A DNA stretch of 64,000 nucleotides from Byssothecium circinans (GCA_010015675.1 ML976982.1:1247557-1311556); one strand, 5' to 3'. Positions 21,917 to 34,651 are shown, counted from the first letter of the stretch. The notes: generated by a model from the sequence alone, not told the origin. Translations and numbers: made by a program.

Positions 21917-22688
21917 ATGGGCAAAGACAGTTCCAAGCACAAGGACAAGAAGGAGAAGAAGGAGAAGCGCGTATCCGACGTCGATGGCGGCGGCGTGAAG
22001 AAAAGCAAGAAGGAGAAGAAGAGCAAGGTCGCTATTGTGGAAGAGGATGTCGCCATGACGGATGCGCTAGAGGCGGAGCTGGAGAAGGAGCCCGAGCAGA
22101 GTATGGTTCGGGTGGTGGCGCCGGAGACGAAGGTGGTGCCATTTGCGGAGCCGCTAGTTGTTGATGCGAAGGATGTGAAGAAGGTTTTCAGGACGGTGAA
22201 GAAGTGTAAGTTCTTCTTTCTTCACAAGAGGAGAGGAGAAAAGCTCCAGTGGAAGGAACACTTTTTTCCCATCATCTATCCAATTTGAACCCATACTAAT
22301 CTCCCTCCGTGAACCTACAGCGGCAAAAGCCAAAACCCTCCGTCGCGGCGTCAAAGAGGTGGTGAAATACCTGCGCAAATCCTCGGTCTCGGATATTGAC
22401 GACCCTGCCGCCATTGTCATCATCGCTGCGGATATCTCCCCTATGGATGTCATCTCGCACATCCCCGTGCTCTGCGAGGACCACAATATTCCTTATATCT
22501 TTGTCAAGAGCAGGGTGGAGCTCGGCGAGGCGAGCGCGACGAAGAGGCCGACTAGCGTGACGTTGGTGGCGAAGGAGCGGAGTAAGAAGGGGAAGGAGAT
22601 GTCGGCTGAGGAGAAGAGCGAGTGGGCGGAGAGCTGGGAGAATTTGAGGGGCGTGGCGGGTAAGGCGGCGAAGGGGGTTAGGAAGTAG
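21917..22688 (+). CDS. NHP2: H/ACA ribonucleoprotein subunit Nhp2 (L7Ae family)
   Basis: Core protein of H/ACA snoRNPs, which guide pseudouridylation and rRNA processing in the nucleolus. Two exons, 21917-22205 and 22321-22688, with a 115-bp intron (GTAAGT..ACAG); 218 aa. The N terminus (1-45) is a Lys/Glu-rich, nucleolar-type basic tail. The L7Ae fold follows: KTLRRGVKEVVKYLRKS, AAIVIIAADISPMDVISHIP, VLCEDHNIPYIFVKSRVELG and ASATKRPTSVTLVAK. That core matches Nhp2 better than eL8 or Snu13, which lack the VVKYLRK..ADISP combination. The C terminus is an extra Lys/Glu-rich helix. The chain is longer than yeast Nhp2 because of both tails. Confidence 0.9.
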
Positions 22689-24793
22689 GGGTACTGGGGT
22701 AGCGAGAATGGGTGACGTTGAGGGGTATGTGTGTGGGTGAGAATTGGTGGATGGATGGACAGGCGTTCTATGGCGTTTCTCCATCGGCGAGAGATGGACT
22801 GAGGATTCGGCATATGATTCTGTATTTCTTCTTCTTCTTCTCCTACCTCTGCTCATGTCTCTGGGTGTCCATAGGGACTCGGTTTCAAGGGATGGAAATG
22901 AAAAGCTGACGACGTCGGGAGTAGCTTGATTGTAACTGCCACATCAAAAAGTCGTACTGAAACTAGAATTCATACCCTGTTTTGTAACGATGACGAACAT
23001 TGAATAGTTTGTTTACCCACGCGTAGAAGAGGGAGAAGTTGTCTCTGTAAGTTCGCGTCTTATATATCCAGCATACCTTAAGGGCGCTTTGAACGTGAGG
23101 GTGTACTTACTATACACTACACGTGCTTCTTGTGCACTAGTTGCTGGAATGTCACTGCGTGGGCTTCGCGGGTGGTCTTGCCAGCGGATACTGTAGCGTA
23201 GCGTACATATATCAAAAGGCGAATTGAGGTGGTAAGGAGGTTGTACTATACATGCCCACACATAGTTCAGACATCTTTTTATTATACGATTCTGGTTAGG
23301 CTAATCTAGGGTAAGAATAAAGGCCTTGTTAAGGAATTGGATAGGATTAGTATTTTTGGTTTATTATTAGTTGGCGCTTACTTGCTTACCTATCTACTCG
23401 CTGCGTCTTTGTGTTATTATGTCTTCATATCTTCATCCTCAACCGCATCTCTTCGTTTTCTGAATTCATACACATCTTCTGTACTCTTGTCCCACCTAAA
23501 AAATCATTAAACCGGCAACGTCGACGCACCCGTGTCTCACTTCCCTATACACAGTACAAGAACGGCGACTTTCTACATGGTGTACGTGGTAACTGGTAGC
23601 TTGTAGCTGCTAGTAGCAGTAGCACGAGACTAGGGAGTAAGAGAAGCAAGCGCAGATCTCTCGAGGCAAGGAGGGGATGTCACGGATCCCGCCAGGCGTA
23701 CGACTTCCAAGGTTCCCAAAACTTCACCCCCTATGTTGATGCTCTCAGTGTAGTCCTAGATCAATGCCAATGTATGAAGAGCTATGGGACTCGATATTGG
23801 TTACTAGGGCGATTGGAGGGTATAAAGGGAGGATTGCGTAGGAGAGGTGGACCGAGATATTGTGTGAGGGGTTGTAAGAATTGGGGATAGAGGATGGGGA
23901 TAGATATAGGGGGTTCAACCGTGCGTGGTATGTGTGGTTGGCGTGGTCTGAGAACTTGTGTGTTTGGAGGGGGGGTGGAGGGGTGTTGAGGGGGTGCCAG
24001 TGGGGGAGTGAATGATGTACGCGGGAGGTGAGATATGGAGGGGTAAGTGATCGGGTGGAGAATAGGGTAAAGAGGATAGGGAGTTTTGTGTAGTTGTTTA
24101 ATAGTGAGCAAGGGAAGCGAGGCGAGCGTATAGAGGGGGACTCACACGGTGATAGAGGCTATGACGGAGGGGTGTTATTAGCAGTTGGTAAAGAAGGTAT
24201 TTGAAGACAACGGTTAACTGTTGTTATCCCAAAGCAGCCAAGTTGCTGGGGCTAGGGCCCAAAGGTCAGGTCATGCAGTACTTCGTGGATAGGTGAATAA
24301 GAAGGAGAGGTAAAGGTACAAAAACCCGGCCAAAGTTTCTCAGTTCATAACCGATCTCAATTCCGTGGTCTTGTGATCACTACAGTAGATGTAAACATGT
24401 GTTCATCATATCCCTTTCTCTAAGTTTCCGAAGTAACTTCCTGCGGCGTGTGGAATCTTTCCGCCACATTTCCTACATCTAGGAGCAAAAGCCATGCTCT
24501 ACTACTAAAGCCTTAGCTCTTTGTTACGCGTGCGGCTACTTATTATAGTGCTTAAAAATTGCTAACGGAAGGTAGACTAAGGTAACACTATTAATTTATT
24601 GTAAGCAACATGTAGTGGGGGTAGGTGCTGTTAAATTTCAGGGGTGATTTTGATAGTCTGGAATACTTGTGTCCAGGCACTGCAGTGTAGCCCGCTAGTA
24701 GGCGGCAAAGATTATATAGAGATCTCGAACAAAATCTATTTTCGTCTTTGAAACATGTACATGAAAGTAAAGAGAACTAAGCAAGTTTCCCAA
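22689..24793. other. 2.1-kb gene-poor region
   Basis: No gene supported. The part at 23270-23400 is AT-rich with TTAAGG and GTTTATTATTAG strings, resembling mutated repeat DNA; the part at 23790-24080 is G-rich on the plus strand. A second AT-rich patch lies at 24530-24610. Confidence 0.45.
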
Positions 24794-26158
24794 CTATGTC
24801 TCACAGTTCATAAGCGGAAACGTCCGCTTCGGCGCCTCCCAAAGCAACCAGCACAAAACCCACACATACCCAACCATCATCTCAAACCACTCCAACGCAC
24901 CCTGTCCAACCGCCTTCCTCATCGCCTTCCGTCCCCCAGACGCACTCCACACACCCTGCACAACCGCCTCCAGGATGAAAGCCACAGGCTGCAACATCCA
25001 GTACAGCATACTCCTACCCCACGCACACGGGTTCCCAAGATGCGAACTGACCATCGCATGCATAACAGCACTCAGCCAAAACACCAAAAATGCATTGACA
25101 TACCGCGCCAACTGGGTGCCCTGCGACACCCCCAGGGCCTTCGAGAAGGTAGAAGCATGCACGCTAAACGAACGATAAATGACACGGTGCCAAAACATAT
25201 TCCAGAATCTGCGAATCGTCCACACCTTCGTCACAACGCCAAAGAACGGCGGCCACTCCCAACTCTCGTCCCACCCGAGACTGATGAATACCACGGCGCA
25301 GACATCGTGGTACAGACTCAGCAGCAAAAAGTCTCCTACGATGCACTCAAAGGCCTGCCAGGCGCGGACTTGGACTTCGCGGAACTTGACGGGCGTTGTG
25401 GGTGGCGTGTTGCCGATGTGTGTCCAGAAGACGCGGCGGAGGATGCTTTCTTTTTCGAGGATGAAGTCGGCGGGTCCGGTCCCAAGGAGTACTTGCTCGT
25501 CCATGAACTCGTAGCAGGCGGCGAGGAGGAAGAAGTTTATCACAATGTACACGACGCGGATGCCGACGCCGGCCCAACGACCTCTTGTGGTGAGGTTGTG
25601 GCGCGCATTGGGCTTTTCAGAGTCTTTCTTGTCGGCCGACTTCGTTGGCGAGGATGAGTTGGCGGGTTTTGGTGCTTCCCACGTGTACTTGATGCCGGGC
25701 CACAGGAAAGGGGTTTCCCACGGCGTGCCTACACCGCGGATGTTGAACAGGTTCTTCCAACCTCTATACCAGGGATTCCAATCAGCTTTTACATCCTTGT
25801 GGTCGAGATGGTTTGGGACTTCTTTCCTGCTGTCATTTTGATATGCCATGGACAAGATATGCGACGAGCCGATCAAGATGTACCGCGTGTAGATCTCGTT
25901 AAATGTGTCGTCTGGGGAAAGATTCTCGGAGGTTTGCCATGCGCCATATGCAGCGACGAACAGGATGATCATGCCAGTCCGCCGACTGATATACTCCGGA
26001 AAAGAAACAATGACCAGGCATGTGAAGCAGAAGATGACGGACCAGAGAAATGGTTGTGCGCCGAGGGCGAGAGTCCATTCGGGGCGCTCGAGTGGCATGG
26101 ACTTCGCTACGGCGAGAAGGTCGTCCTCGGCCGGGTCGCCGACTGGCTGAGAAGCCAT
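24794..26158 (-). CDS. membrane-bound O-acyltransferase, MBOAT_2 / wax-synthase-like
   Basis: Intronless, 454 aa, polytopic. Hydrophobic segments lie near 35-52, 60-75, 197-216, 275-294, 354-370 and 425-445. The family signatures are RRFWNMFWHRVIYRSF (316-331) and the helix with the candidate catalytic His, FWLSAVMHAM (His367). Members of this wax-synthase-like family transfer acyl groups, often acetyl, to hydroxyls of lipids or of secondary metabolites; fungal examples include trichothecene and meroterpenoid acetyltransferases. No polyketide synthase, terpene cyclase or P450 lies beside it in this window, so a cluster role is not supported. The start at 26158 has no competing upstream Met with better context. 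Confidence 0.85.
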   Translation of the reverse strand: MASQPVGDPAEDDLLAVAKSMPLERPEWTLALGAQPFLWSVIFCFTCLVIVSFPEYISRRTGMIILFVAAYGAWQTSENLSPDDTFNEIYTRYILIGSSHILSMAYQNDSRKEVPNHLDHKDVKADWNPWYRGWKNLFNIRGVGTPWETPFLWPGIKYTWEAPKPANSSSPTKSADKKDSEKPNARHNLTTRGRWAGVGIRVVYIVINFFLLAACYEFMDEQVLLGTGPADFILEKESILRRVFWTHIGNTPPTTPVKFREVQVRAWQAFECIVGDFLLLSLYHDVCAVVFISLGWDESWEWPPFFGVVTKVWTIRRFWNMFWHRVIYRSFSVHASTFSKALGVSQGTQLARYVNAFLVFWLSAVMHAMVSSHLGNPCAWGRSMLYWMLQPVAFILEAVVQGVWSASGGRKAMRKAVGQGALEWFEMMVGYVWVLCWLLWEAPKRTFPLMNCET

Positions 26159-28523
26159 TAAGAATATAGGAAACTAGTCGATTCGAAGTCGAAGGGCAAA
26201 CTGAAAAGTGATGTTGAATGCAACCGAAATACCAAAGTACTGTCCCAACCGGGTAATACCTATCCACCTTTCCTATTTCGCGCTAGTGCTCTCACCTATG
26301 AGAAAACACGAAATGTCAACAGATCCAGAAGCACGATAACGGAGCGCATCGTCTAAGTATTATTGCATGCTCGGTTCACCAATTGATGTGAGAAGCAACA
26401 CGTTTAAGGCACGCATCGGACAATTGTTCCTTCATGAAAGGAGGCGGCTGAGCCCATAATCCCCGACGGGCCTTACCAAGGTTAGTGTTGGTGTGTTTGA
26501 TTGAATGCCTGTCCACCAACAAAGGGTAAGTGCTGACCCGAAACGTCGGAATTCGGGAGTAATCGAAGGGATTAGTTGGAGTGCGGTTATTTATGGGTGT
26601 ATTACAGGACTTAATACTTAAGGTTGTTTATGTTGGGCTGTGAAACGTTACGGGAATGGTTGCGTTGTTTGCTGCTTAAAATATCCGTTTATGTATATGG
26701 GGAATTTTATAGTTAAGGGCGAAAGAAGCGGAAATCAGATCAACGTAGCGTGTCCCTGAGCGCGAAGTAGGGAATGGGTCCCAGTGTTATGATTGGAAGC
26801 TCTAACCAGCTAACTATGTGCGCGCGCAAATGCTTCTTGTCTATATTGCTAGCTCTCGCTAAGACATGGCAATGACCTTCCGAGACTTGGGACGATGTAG
26901 TAAGTGTCTGATTCGCCTGCAAGCGTACAGAATTGTATAATATTCAAATCTAACGTTACCATAGTATCAACCACAACACATGGCGCGCCCTTTCTTCCTA
27001 GGCTCATACAAAAATTTGAGGGGTTGTGTTTCTCGGCTGAACTTCGCTTAACTTTTTCTTAGTGCATATCGCTACTTGCATTAGTAGCACAGCACTATCG
27101 ACAACGAAACAAGTCCATTAAAATGGAACGTTCAAAGTCATCCTTTATTCCAGCACACTAGCATCCCCTTCAACTAGATTCTCTACTAAGTTTCCCAATC
27201 CAGCCCTATGATCATTTTTCGGACGCAGTTGACAAGTTGCCTTCGAACCATCACCATCACTTCCAACCCGCTTGATCACTCTGAATTTTATCGCTTCTTT
27301 TGCCGTCACTGCAGCCTGTGTCCTAAATGCAAGGAAGGCAAGTACTGTGCATGCAACATATCTTCTTTCCATGCCATGCTTTTCGCCTTTCAACTTTTCC
27401 AAGAGTAGGATATGTCAGCCATCCCACAGAAACATAGAGCGTCAAGCTTCTTCCTCTTGAGCGATCTACCTGTTCAGCCACTCATTTCCCGTCGAAAATA
27501 CGTTTCTAGCATAGTTCCCCTATCGTGGCTGAGTGCTGCAATTACGGAAATTTCATCGACTGGATCTTCCGTTCCGAATATGCGCCTGGCAGAAGAAAGC
27601 GTGCAGCTCTACGCTTTACCCTACTTTTTGGGAATGTCTATGTATAAATGATGTTGTAGCAATGGAGTGAGACGGCACTGGCACTGCCACGGGAAGGTAC
27701 CTTTTCTCCCCTTGTTTCCCCTCCCCCCTAGAGAGTTGAGACTTAACTTCAGTGTAACTCCTCGTTATAGTCGCCTGCCTGTAGGAGTGTGAGGAGTTCG
27801 TGTTGCGTTGGGATTTGCGATTTGGTAGGTAGGTAAGTATGGATGGATGAGGTGTGGTGCAAGCCTGTGATATAAATTTGAAGTGGTATTTGGGGTTTGG
27901 AGTATGGAAGAGAAAGGGAGGTGTCTTTGATTGTCATTCATGGGCAAGATAACAGGATTGTGTGCGTTTGTTGCTGTCCTGCGCTATGCATACTATGCAG
28001 TATCAAATCGAGTTCAAGGATATTTCCAGATATCGTTAAAATCAACGGACATCATATGTGTAGTGCTGCCGTGTCTTAGCCTTAGGGCCAATCTCTACAC
28101 ATTTATAGATTTGACGTAGATCTGCGTATCGTTTCACGGACACGCGCATGTATGTACACTTCAGGCGCTGAGTAACAGCGCACTAAGCGTATAAGTCTTC
28201 AACCAATTGAGTCTAACCAGTCCAGTGAACACAACAGCAACATGCTAAACGATTATGATAACTATACTTACCAAAGCGATTTAAATACCAATTCCAAGCA
28301 ATAGGAGTGCAGAACACAGCCTGCACCCAAATGTCCATATAACCTTCCTTCACCGTCCATAAAATATATTCTCCAGTTCACCTTTATTCGTCTGTACCCG
28401 TCCCGCCGCCTTTATTCCCTTCCTTTCCACAAACACAAGTTTGTCTTTGAATGTCTCCACCAACTTTTCAATCCAACTTTTTCAACCCTTGTTAAAAGCA
28501 ACTAATTACCACCGGCTGATAAA
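26159..28523. other. gene-poor region, mostly featureless
   Basis: AT-leaning DNA with no confident gene. The only open frame with some character is the short minus-strand one at 27145-27372, listed separately. Long pyrimidine-rich sequence at 28300-28500 leads into the small secreted candidate. Confidence 0.4.
27145..27372 (-). CDS. possible small secreted protein (weak)
   Basis: A 75-codon frame from an internal Met: MERRYVACTVLAFLAFRTQA resembles a signal peptide, followed by a short charged chain with a single Cys (ATCQLRPK) and ending DASVLE. The frame is also open upstream to a TTG. There is no homology I recognise, no intron support, and overlapping plus-strand frames of similar length exist, so this may be chance. 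Confidence 0.22.
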   Translation of the reverse strand: MERRYVACTVLAFLAFRTQAAVTAKEAIKFRVIKRVGSDGDGSKATCQLRPKNDHRAGLGNLVENLVEGDASVLE

Positions 28524-28890
28524 ATGCAGCTCACCGCCGTCATCGCTGCGTTCACCTTCACTACCGCCATGTCGGCCAAAACCTGCGGTATCAACGGTGC
28601 ACTTTGCTCGTACGTCGATTCCGGTTGAAACGGTGACGATGAGGTGATGAGATTGGACTGACAATGATGCATAGGCGCCCTGTCCGCTCCGTCGGCTCCA
28701 CCATCGCTGCCCTCGAGTGAGTGGCTCGCAACGTCACTGCCCCTGATGTTGAGCGCGATACTTGAGGGAATCGATACCGAGGCTGCTCAGAAGTACACTA
28801 TATTCGGACCGTAAGTTACCCCCTTCTCTACCACGCCTCTGATTCCTCATCACCAGCATCCTCCTCTCCGAACTAAGAACTGAGGAGTGA
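28524..28890 (+). CDS. candidate small secreted protein, four small exons
   Basis: Model: exons 28524-28609, 28675-28716, 28754-28810 and 28857-28890; 72 aa. All introns are phase 2 and have GT-AG ends: GTACGT..ATAG (65 bp, CTGAC branch), GTGAGT..TGAG (37 bp, CTGAT), GTAAGT..CCAG (46 bp, CTGAT). The protein starts with a signal-like segment MQLTAVIAAFTFTTAMSA, then KTCGINGALC with two Cys, then an amphipathic part (VGSTIAALDAILEGIDTEAA) and ends LLSELRTEE. The 37-bp intron is unusually short for an ascomycete, so exon 2 may be wrong; without splicing there the frame stops. No family is recognised. It could be a decayed gene. The TC-rich leader and AAA ATG context are typical. Confidence 0.42.
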
Positions 28891-30893
28891 CTCGCAGAGT
28901 CCGAACTCTTCCCTTCTACGACTCGATGGCGATGATCATGGATGGAATATGATGGATGGAGTATTTACGGAGGAGATCTAGAAGGCTTGTAGATAGTTTT
29001 TTTTTGGTGGATTAGCTATTGCTCTTTGTCGATATTCCTTGTTATGGACGACGATAGTAGTGTGTTGTGAACACTTCTGGCGTTGTCCTGTGAAAGGCGG
29101 CCACGATTAGGGAAATAGAGGCTCGTTCTGTTTCTCGCTTCGATGATTGGCTTTCGGTTGTCGGTGTGCATGGTGCTGTGATTTGGATTTATGAATATTC
29201 ATGTTAGGAGGCTGACAATATTTGTGAAATGCACCTTTTACCTATTGTGGTTTTCAGTCGATCGTTTCCGCATCTTAGCTATAAAACTGGAACAACTTAT
29301 ACATGTCGCATAGCTTTCCCCTATGCGTATATCTGTTGTTGAAGGATATGTTTGTTTGCGGGAGATGGGTTGAATTATTCTGTATGGGGTCGAGGCAGCT
29401 TGAGCTCATCCGCAGTCACCCGAACTTCGAGCCATGGTTTGAGCATTCACACCGCAAATCCTCTTTTACCTCGTGATGATACTCTTAGAAATGTTCGCAG
29501 ATTTTTCCCCTGATAGGTATCAAGCCAACAGTTTGTATCGTTGATCAGCAACCTCGAAAGAATCAAGAGGCGTGGTGTTCACATGGCATTCTATGCGCTT
29601 AGTAGGCGTTCGGGGATGGTTCGGGAGGAAGATGTTGTGTTGCCAGGTCGTTCGTCCATGCACAATCGAAGCCTCGATGGCTTGGCTAGATCACGGTCCA
29701 TCTCGAGTGAAGGAGTGATAGACATGGCGATAGACATGGCGGTCTGCACATCCACGCGAAGCTAGTGGCTTGGGGCCAGTACCCTGGCTTGTCTGTCGTG
29801 ACCCCTCCTCAAGCCACACTCTTTCGTAGAATCTTTAGACCACGCGAAGAACAGTGCTTGCATGCTTGGCGTAAAGACGGGACGCTCAAGCTGATACTGC
29901 ACTGCGCTGCTCGGTCAAGCCTTCGCATGAAGGCGACGGTTATGTGCTTTACACAAACCGAGTCCGCCGTTCTGGGAGCAGCGTCCATCCCTTGAAAGCG
30001 CTCAAACAGATGGGGTAGATGGCTTGGCGATGGCGAGTCAGTAACGGCCCATCGAGTGTACCAAAGCGGCATTTTTATGCTTCAAATTGAAGGCGTGGTT
30101 CGAAGGGAAAGGAACAAGACCAGCGGTCGGGAAGGATGGGTTCTGTTGGCCGGCCATTATTTTCAACTCAAATTTTGGGCGACGGGCTGAGCGGTGGAGG
30201 GAATGGGGAACGGGAACGGGAACGTCTTTGATGGCTACGGACGGCTGTTGTTTGCATGTGCGCACTTCCGCCGCTGGTACACCCACCTGCCAACCACGAT
30301 TTGCTGCGAACAGTCGCCGAACACCACACCAAAGTAGAAACGTCGCAGAGTACGGGGACAGCATACGGAAATCAATGCACCTACCTGAGTGGTAGATGGA
30401 CGCACTATGGCAGCGGACTCCGTCGATGCGTTCCAGATGTCCAGCCAATCCCTTGCCTCGGTCACGTGAACTGATCTGTCCGGGAGGGCTGGCCGGACTC
30501 CACAACTCCGGGAGGTCTCACGATCGCCCAACAACCAAAGACGCCGAATCCTATAGTCCTTTAGGCGCTGCTCTTCCTCCACCTCGCTCGCTTCTTCCAC
30601 CTACGCGTCTCCTACTCCATGTGCCAGGCTGTCCTGACGAACCATTCGCTGCGACGCTGATTCGTGTGGAAGCGCCAGCGCCGCTCTCAGCCCAATCACC
30701 CCCCTTCACCAAACCTTGACGATACTACAACTGCTGCCTGGACATCTCCGTCCAGCACGCTGCACGACATTTGCTTGCGCTAGGTCGTGCTGTGAATGCT
30801 CCAAGTGCGCGAGAGGAGACTCAAAAGACACGCGGCAGCACGCCAGCCACCGACCAACACGCCCTTGCCACGCCCACTATCCACGTTGCGACC
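28891..30893. other. 2-kb intergenic region upstream of the Ras GEF gene
   Basis: No gene supported. Overlapping frames at 30040-30720 on both strands lack domains. The last 400 bases are C-rich and probably hold the promoter and leader of the Ras GEF gene. Confidence 0.45.
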
Positions 30894-33800
30894 ATGAACG
30901 GCTTCAACGGCACATCCCCCCCGCCTTCCATGTATGTGCGCGCGCTATATGACTGTACGTACTCTCCCTGCTCCGCGCGGACAATGACTAACCTGCACGC
31001 CAAACAGACGAGGCAGACGACCGCACGTCCTTGAGCTTCCAACAGGGAGACATCATACAAGTGATCAACCAGCTGGAGAGTGGTTGGTGGGATGGCGTTA
31101 TCAATGGGTGCCGCGGTTGGTTTCCCTCAAACTACTGCGCTGTCGTCACCGGCGACGTGGAGGATGTCGAGGACCACAACGGGGCCGAGCAGGACGAGCA
31201 GGACAGAGAGTCGCTGGGCGGCACCGACTACACAAACTCGGACACGGAATCGCTGAATGGAAACGACACAATACTGCCCATCGAGAGGAACGCGAGCTCA
31301 CGGGATGAGGAGGCGGCGTTCTGGATACCCCAGGCCACTTCAGACGGCCGCTTGTTTTACTTCAACACCTTGACTGGTGTCAGTACAATGGAACTTCCTC
31401 TCGAAACGCCCACACCGAACGAAAATGGCCCGCGGGATCGTGTCAATGTCTTCATACCAGATGGTTCGCGGCCGCCCCCAGAAATGATGGCTTCGGGTTA
31501 CAATGTAGATGATACGGACGACGAGAATTCGGCTTCGGACATTGAAGGCCCAGCAATGTCGACCTCGCACAGCTCTCTGGTAAGATCCTCGACACTGACA
31601 CAATACACAAGGCTAATGGCATTTGCAGCCCGGACGCAAGAGGTTGTCAGACGGCGTGTCGCCGGCAACATCCATGGACTCGATGAATGCTGCATCTTCC
31701 TTTGCTAGAGCTAACGAGACAAACGGTACGAGCTTTTCGGTCGCTACTATACCCGCTCTCGGTACCACTGCCACGTCATTTGCTAACAGCCCCGTTGGCG
31801 GACCGCCTGCGTCTTCCGCTGCGTCCCGTAGGTTCTACGACGAGATCAACCCGATTCCTCTCACATGGAACCGCATGGTGGAGGACATGCGCCGTGCGGT
31901 CGACCGTTACCGACAAGCTATCAATAACAGCGATCGCGCCGAGTTTGTGAAGAGGGCTGAGGATATATCAGACCATTTGCGTCTGTTACTTGCTGCTGGC
32001 TCTGGAACAACGGACAATCACTCTGGAAACCCCTCGATCATCTCGACGAACAAGGCACTCTACCCCCACTTCCGGGAGACCATGTCACGGTTCTCCAAGC
32101 TGGTTCTCTCCTCGCACATTGCCGCGTCAGACTTTCCCCCGCCGGATTCCTACTCAAAATGCTTAAAGGAAGCTGATGGGGTGTTGAACGGAGTGTATGG
32201 CTTCGTAGAGGTAGCCCGGCAGCAGCGCGGTGAAGACATCCAACGGCTTGTACCCGGCTTCGTCCTAGGCAGCAACGTTGGCGGCAACTGGCACAATAAT
32301 GGCATAGATGTACGCGACTCGGCAACTTCCATGTCTTTCATTGATCAAGAAGACTACGAGCCAATGGTTGAACCGACGGTGAAACTTGACTCCCATGTGC
32401 TGGTTCGATTAGAAGATCTGAAGAGGCTGATTGTTTCGAGCATACGGAGGCTCGACGAGCAACTCGTGGTGCGCGACAAGATTGTTACGCCGCATCGTCA
32501 CCAAATCATTGGTGATGCCATCTGCAACAGCGCTGGCAAAGTTCTGGATGTGTGCCGTCCGTGGATATCGACGATCGAGTCACTCAACCTCTCTGCGCTA
32601 AGCTCCACTATGCAGGGCCAATCACTAGGAGAGTTCAGCATCCAGAAGCAAAGAGTCTATGATTTGGTCTCGGAACTGGTCATCTGCTGCCAAGGGGTTG
32701 CTGCACCGCTAGCAGACGAATGGGCGGAGACTCGTGGCGACTCATTGGAGGACCGTATCAACGCCTGCCGAGCCGTTTCTAGGGACTTGGAGACGAGTGT
32801 GGTTCACCAATACGGTCTTTTACAGCATCTTTCAGAAGCGATCCCCGCCGGCGACCACGTCCGTCAAGATTCGCGCCGAATGACTGAAACAGACGTCTCC
32901 AGCTCACACATGAGGGGTCTTTCCGTGGCCAGACCGAAGATTGGAGAGATGCCTCAGGCTCACACGTATAGTGAAGGCCAGAGTCTGGACCTGGACGACA
33001 AGCCCGAGCCTCCAAGACCCATCAATAAGCAGAAGATCAAGGACTTCTTCGGCGAGGTCCCGGTGATACCACAGACAGCTGTGGTGGAGGAAATTCCTGA
33101 GTTCTTGAAGCTTGACCATGAAGGGGAAATCTCCTACGATCACAAACTCAACCCACCGCAGCTTCGTGGTGGCACATTGCAAGGACTTGTGGAACAGCTC
33201 ACTCGACACGACCGTTTGGATCCTGCTTTCAATAACACTTTCCTACTCACGTATCGTTCTTTCACCACTGCATCTGAGCTTTTCGAGATGCTTGTCAAGA
33301 GGTGGAGCATTCAGCCGCCATACGGTTTGGCCAAGGAAGATTACCAGATGTGGGTGGACAAGAAACAGAAGCCGATCCGGTTCCGAGTGGTGAACATTCT
33401 CAAGAGTTGGTTCGACAACTACTGGATGGAAGGCAATGATGAAGAGGCTAGGATTCTGATCCAAAGGGTATACAATTTCGCCAAAGATCACGTCGCCACG
33501 ACCAGTACTCCCGGAGCTGCACCTCTGATGACTTCGGTGGAGCAACGGTCTCGCGGCCCTGACATGCCAACGAAGCGTATGGTTCTCACTATGAGCTCCA
33601 ACACGCCACAGCCTATCCTACCGAAGCACATGAAGAAGCTCAAGTTCCTCGATATCGACCCCACAGAGTTTGCTCGCCAGCTCACCATCATCGAATCACG
33701 ACTCTACGGCAAGATTAGACCCACGGAATGTCTCAACAAGACATGGCAGAAGAAGCTTGCGCCCGGCGAGCCCGATCCAGCCTCGAACGTGAAGGCGCTC

Positions 33801-34651
33801 ATTCTGCACTCCAACCAGTTGACCAATTGGGTGGCGCAGATGATTCTTACACAGCAGGACGTCAAGCGACGAGTCATCGTCATCAAGCACTTCGTCAACG
33901 TCGCAGACAAATGTCGTCTTCTCAACAACTTCTCGACTCTAACCTCTATCATCTCAGCTCTAGGCACTGCACCCATCCACCGTCTCAACCGGACATGGAG
34001 CGCCGTCAACGCTCGCTCTATGACTACGTTGGAGAACATGCGCAAGCTGATGGGCAGCACCAAGAACTTTGCAGACTACCGTGATACGCTGCACAAAGCA
34101 AACCCACCCTGCATTCCCTTCTTCGGTATCACCCCCCTTCTCTACCGCCCCCACCTCTCCTCCCACTCCACAGACCTCCCGCTAACGGATTCCCGCAGGT
34201 GTCTATCTTACCGACCTGACGTTCATCGAAGACGGCATCCCCTCACTCATCAAGAAAACCAATCTCATCAACTTCGCCAAGCGCGCAAAAACCGCCGAAG
34301 TCATCCGGGACATCCAGCAATACCAAAACGTCCCCTACCCGCTGCAGCCGGTGCCGGAACTACAGGACTACATCCTCACGAATATGCAGTCTGCTGGCGA
34401 TGTGCATGAGATGTACGAGACGAGTTTGCAGGTGGAGCCTCGGGAGAGAGAGGACGAGAAGATTGCTAGGTCAGTATTTTCTACTAATAGCTTTGGCGAT
34501 CGAGGCTGGGGAGGTGCCACGGAATACTTTGACGAAGTATTGCGTGGTGCGGGTGTCGGTGGTGGCGGCGGCGGAGGCGGCGCAGGGAAGAAGCAATGGA
34601 ATGGTTTGCTGATGCGAACGCAGATTGCTGAGTGAGTCTGGATTCTTGTGA
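30894..34651 (+). CDS. Ras guanine-nucleotide exchange factor, Cdc25 type, with SH3
   Basis: Five exons: 30894-30954, 31008-31579, 31629-34125, 34199-34469 and 34624-34651, with introns of 53, 49, 73 and 154 bp; 1142 aa. Domains in order: SH3 at about 14-67 ([28 protein letters not shown]); a WW-like stretch at 125-155 ([17 protein letters not shown]); a helical middle; a REM/RasGEF-N domain from about 720 ([38 protein letters not shown]); and the RasGEF catalytic domain from about 884 ([46 protein letters not shown]). It should activate Ras at the plasma membrane, upstream of cAMP-PKA and MAPK signalling. The last intron was chosen because it restores the short ending [10 protein letters not shown]; reading through gives a different tail ending QIAE at 34635. 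Confidence 0.92.

Noticed and set aside
24755..25657. 300-codon plus-strand open frame
   Set aside because: Antisense to the MBOAT_2 gene; low-complexity His/Pro/Arg-rich translation with no domain.
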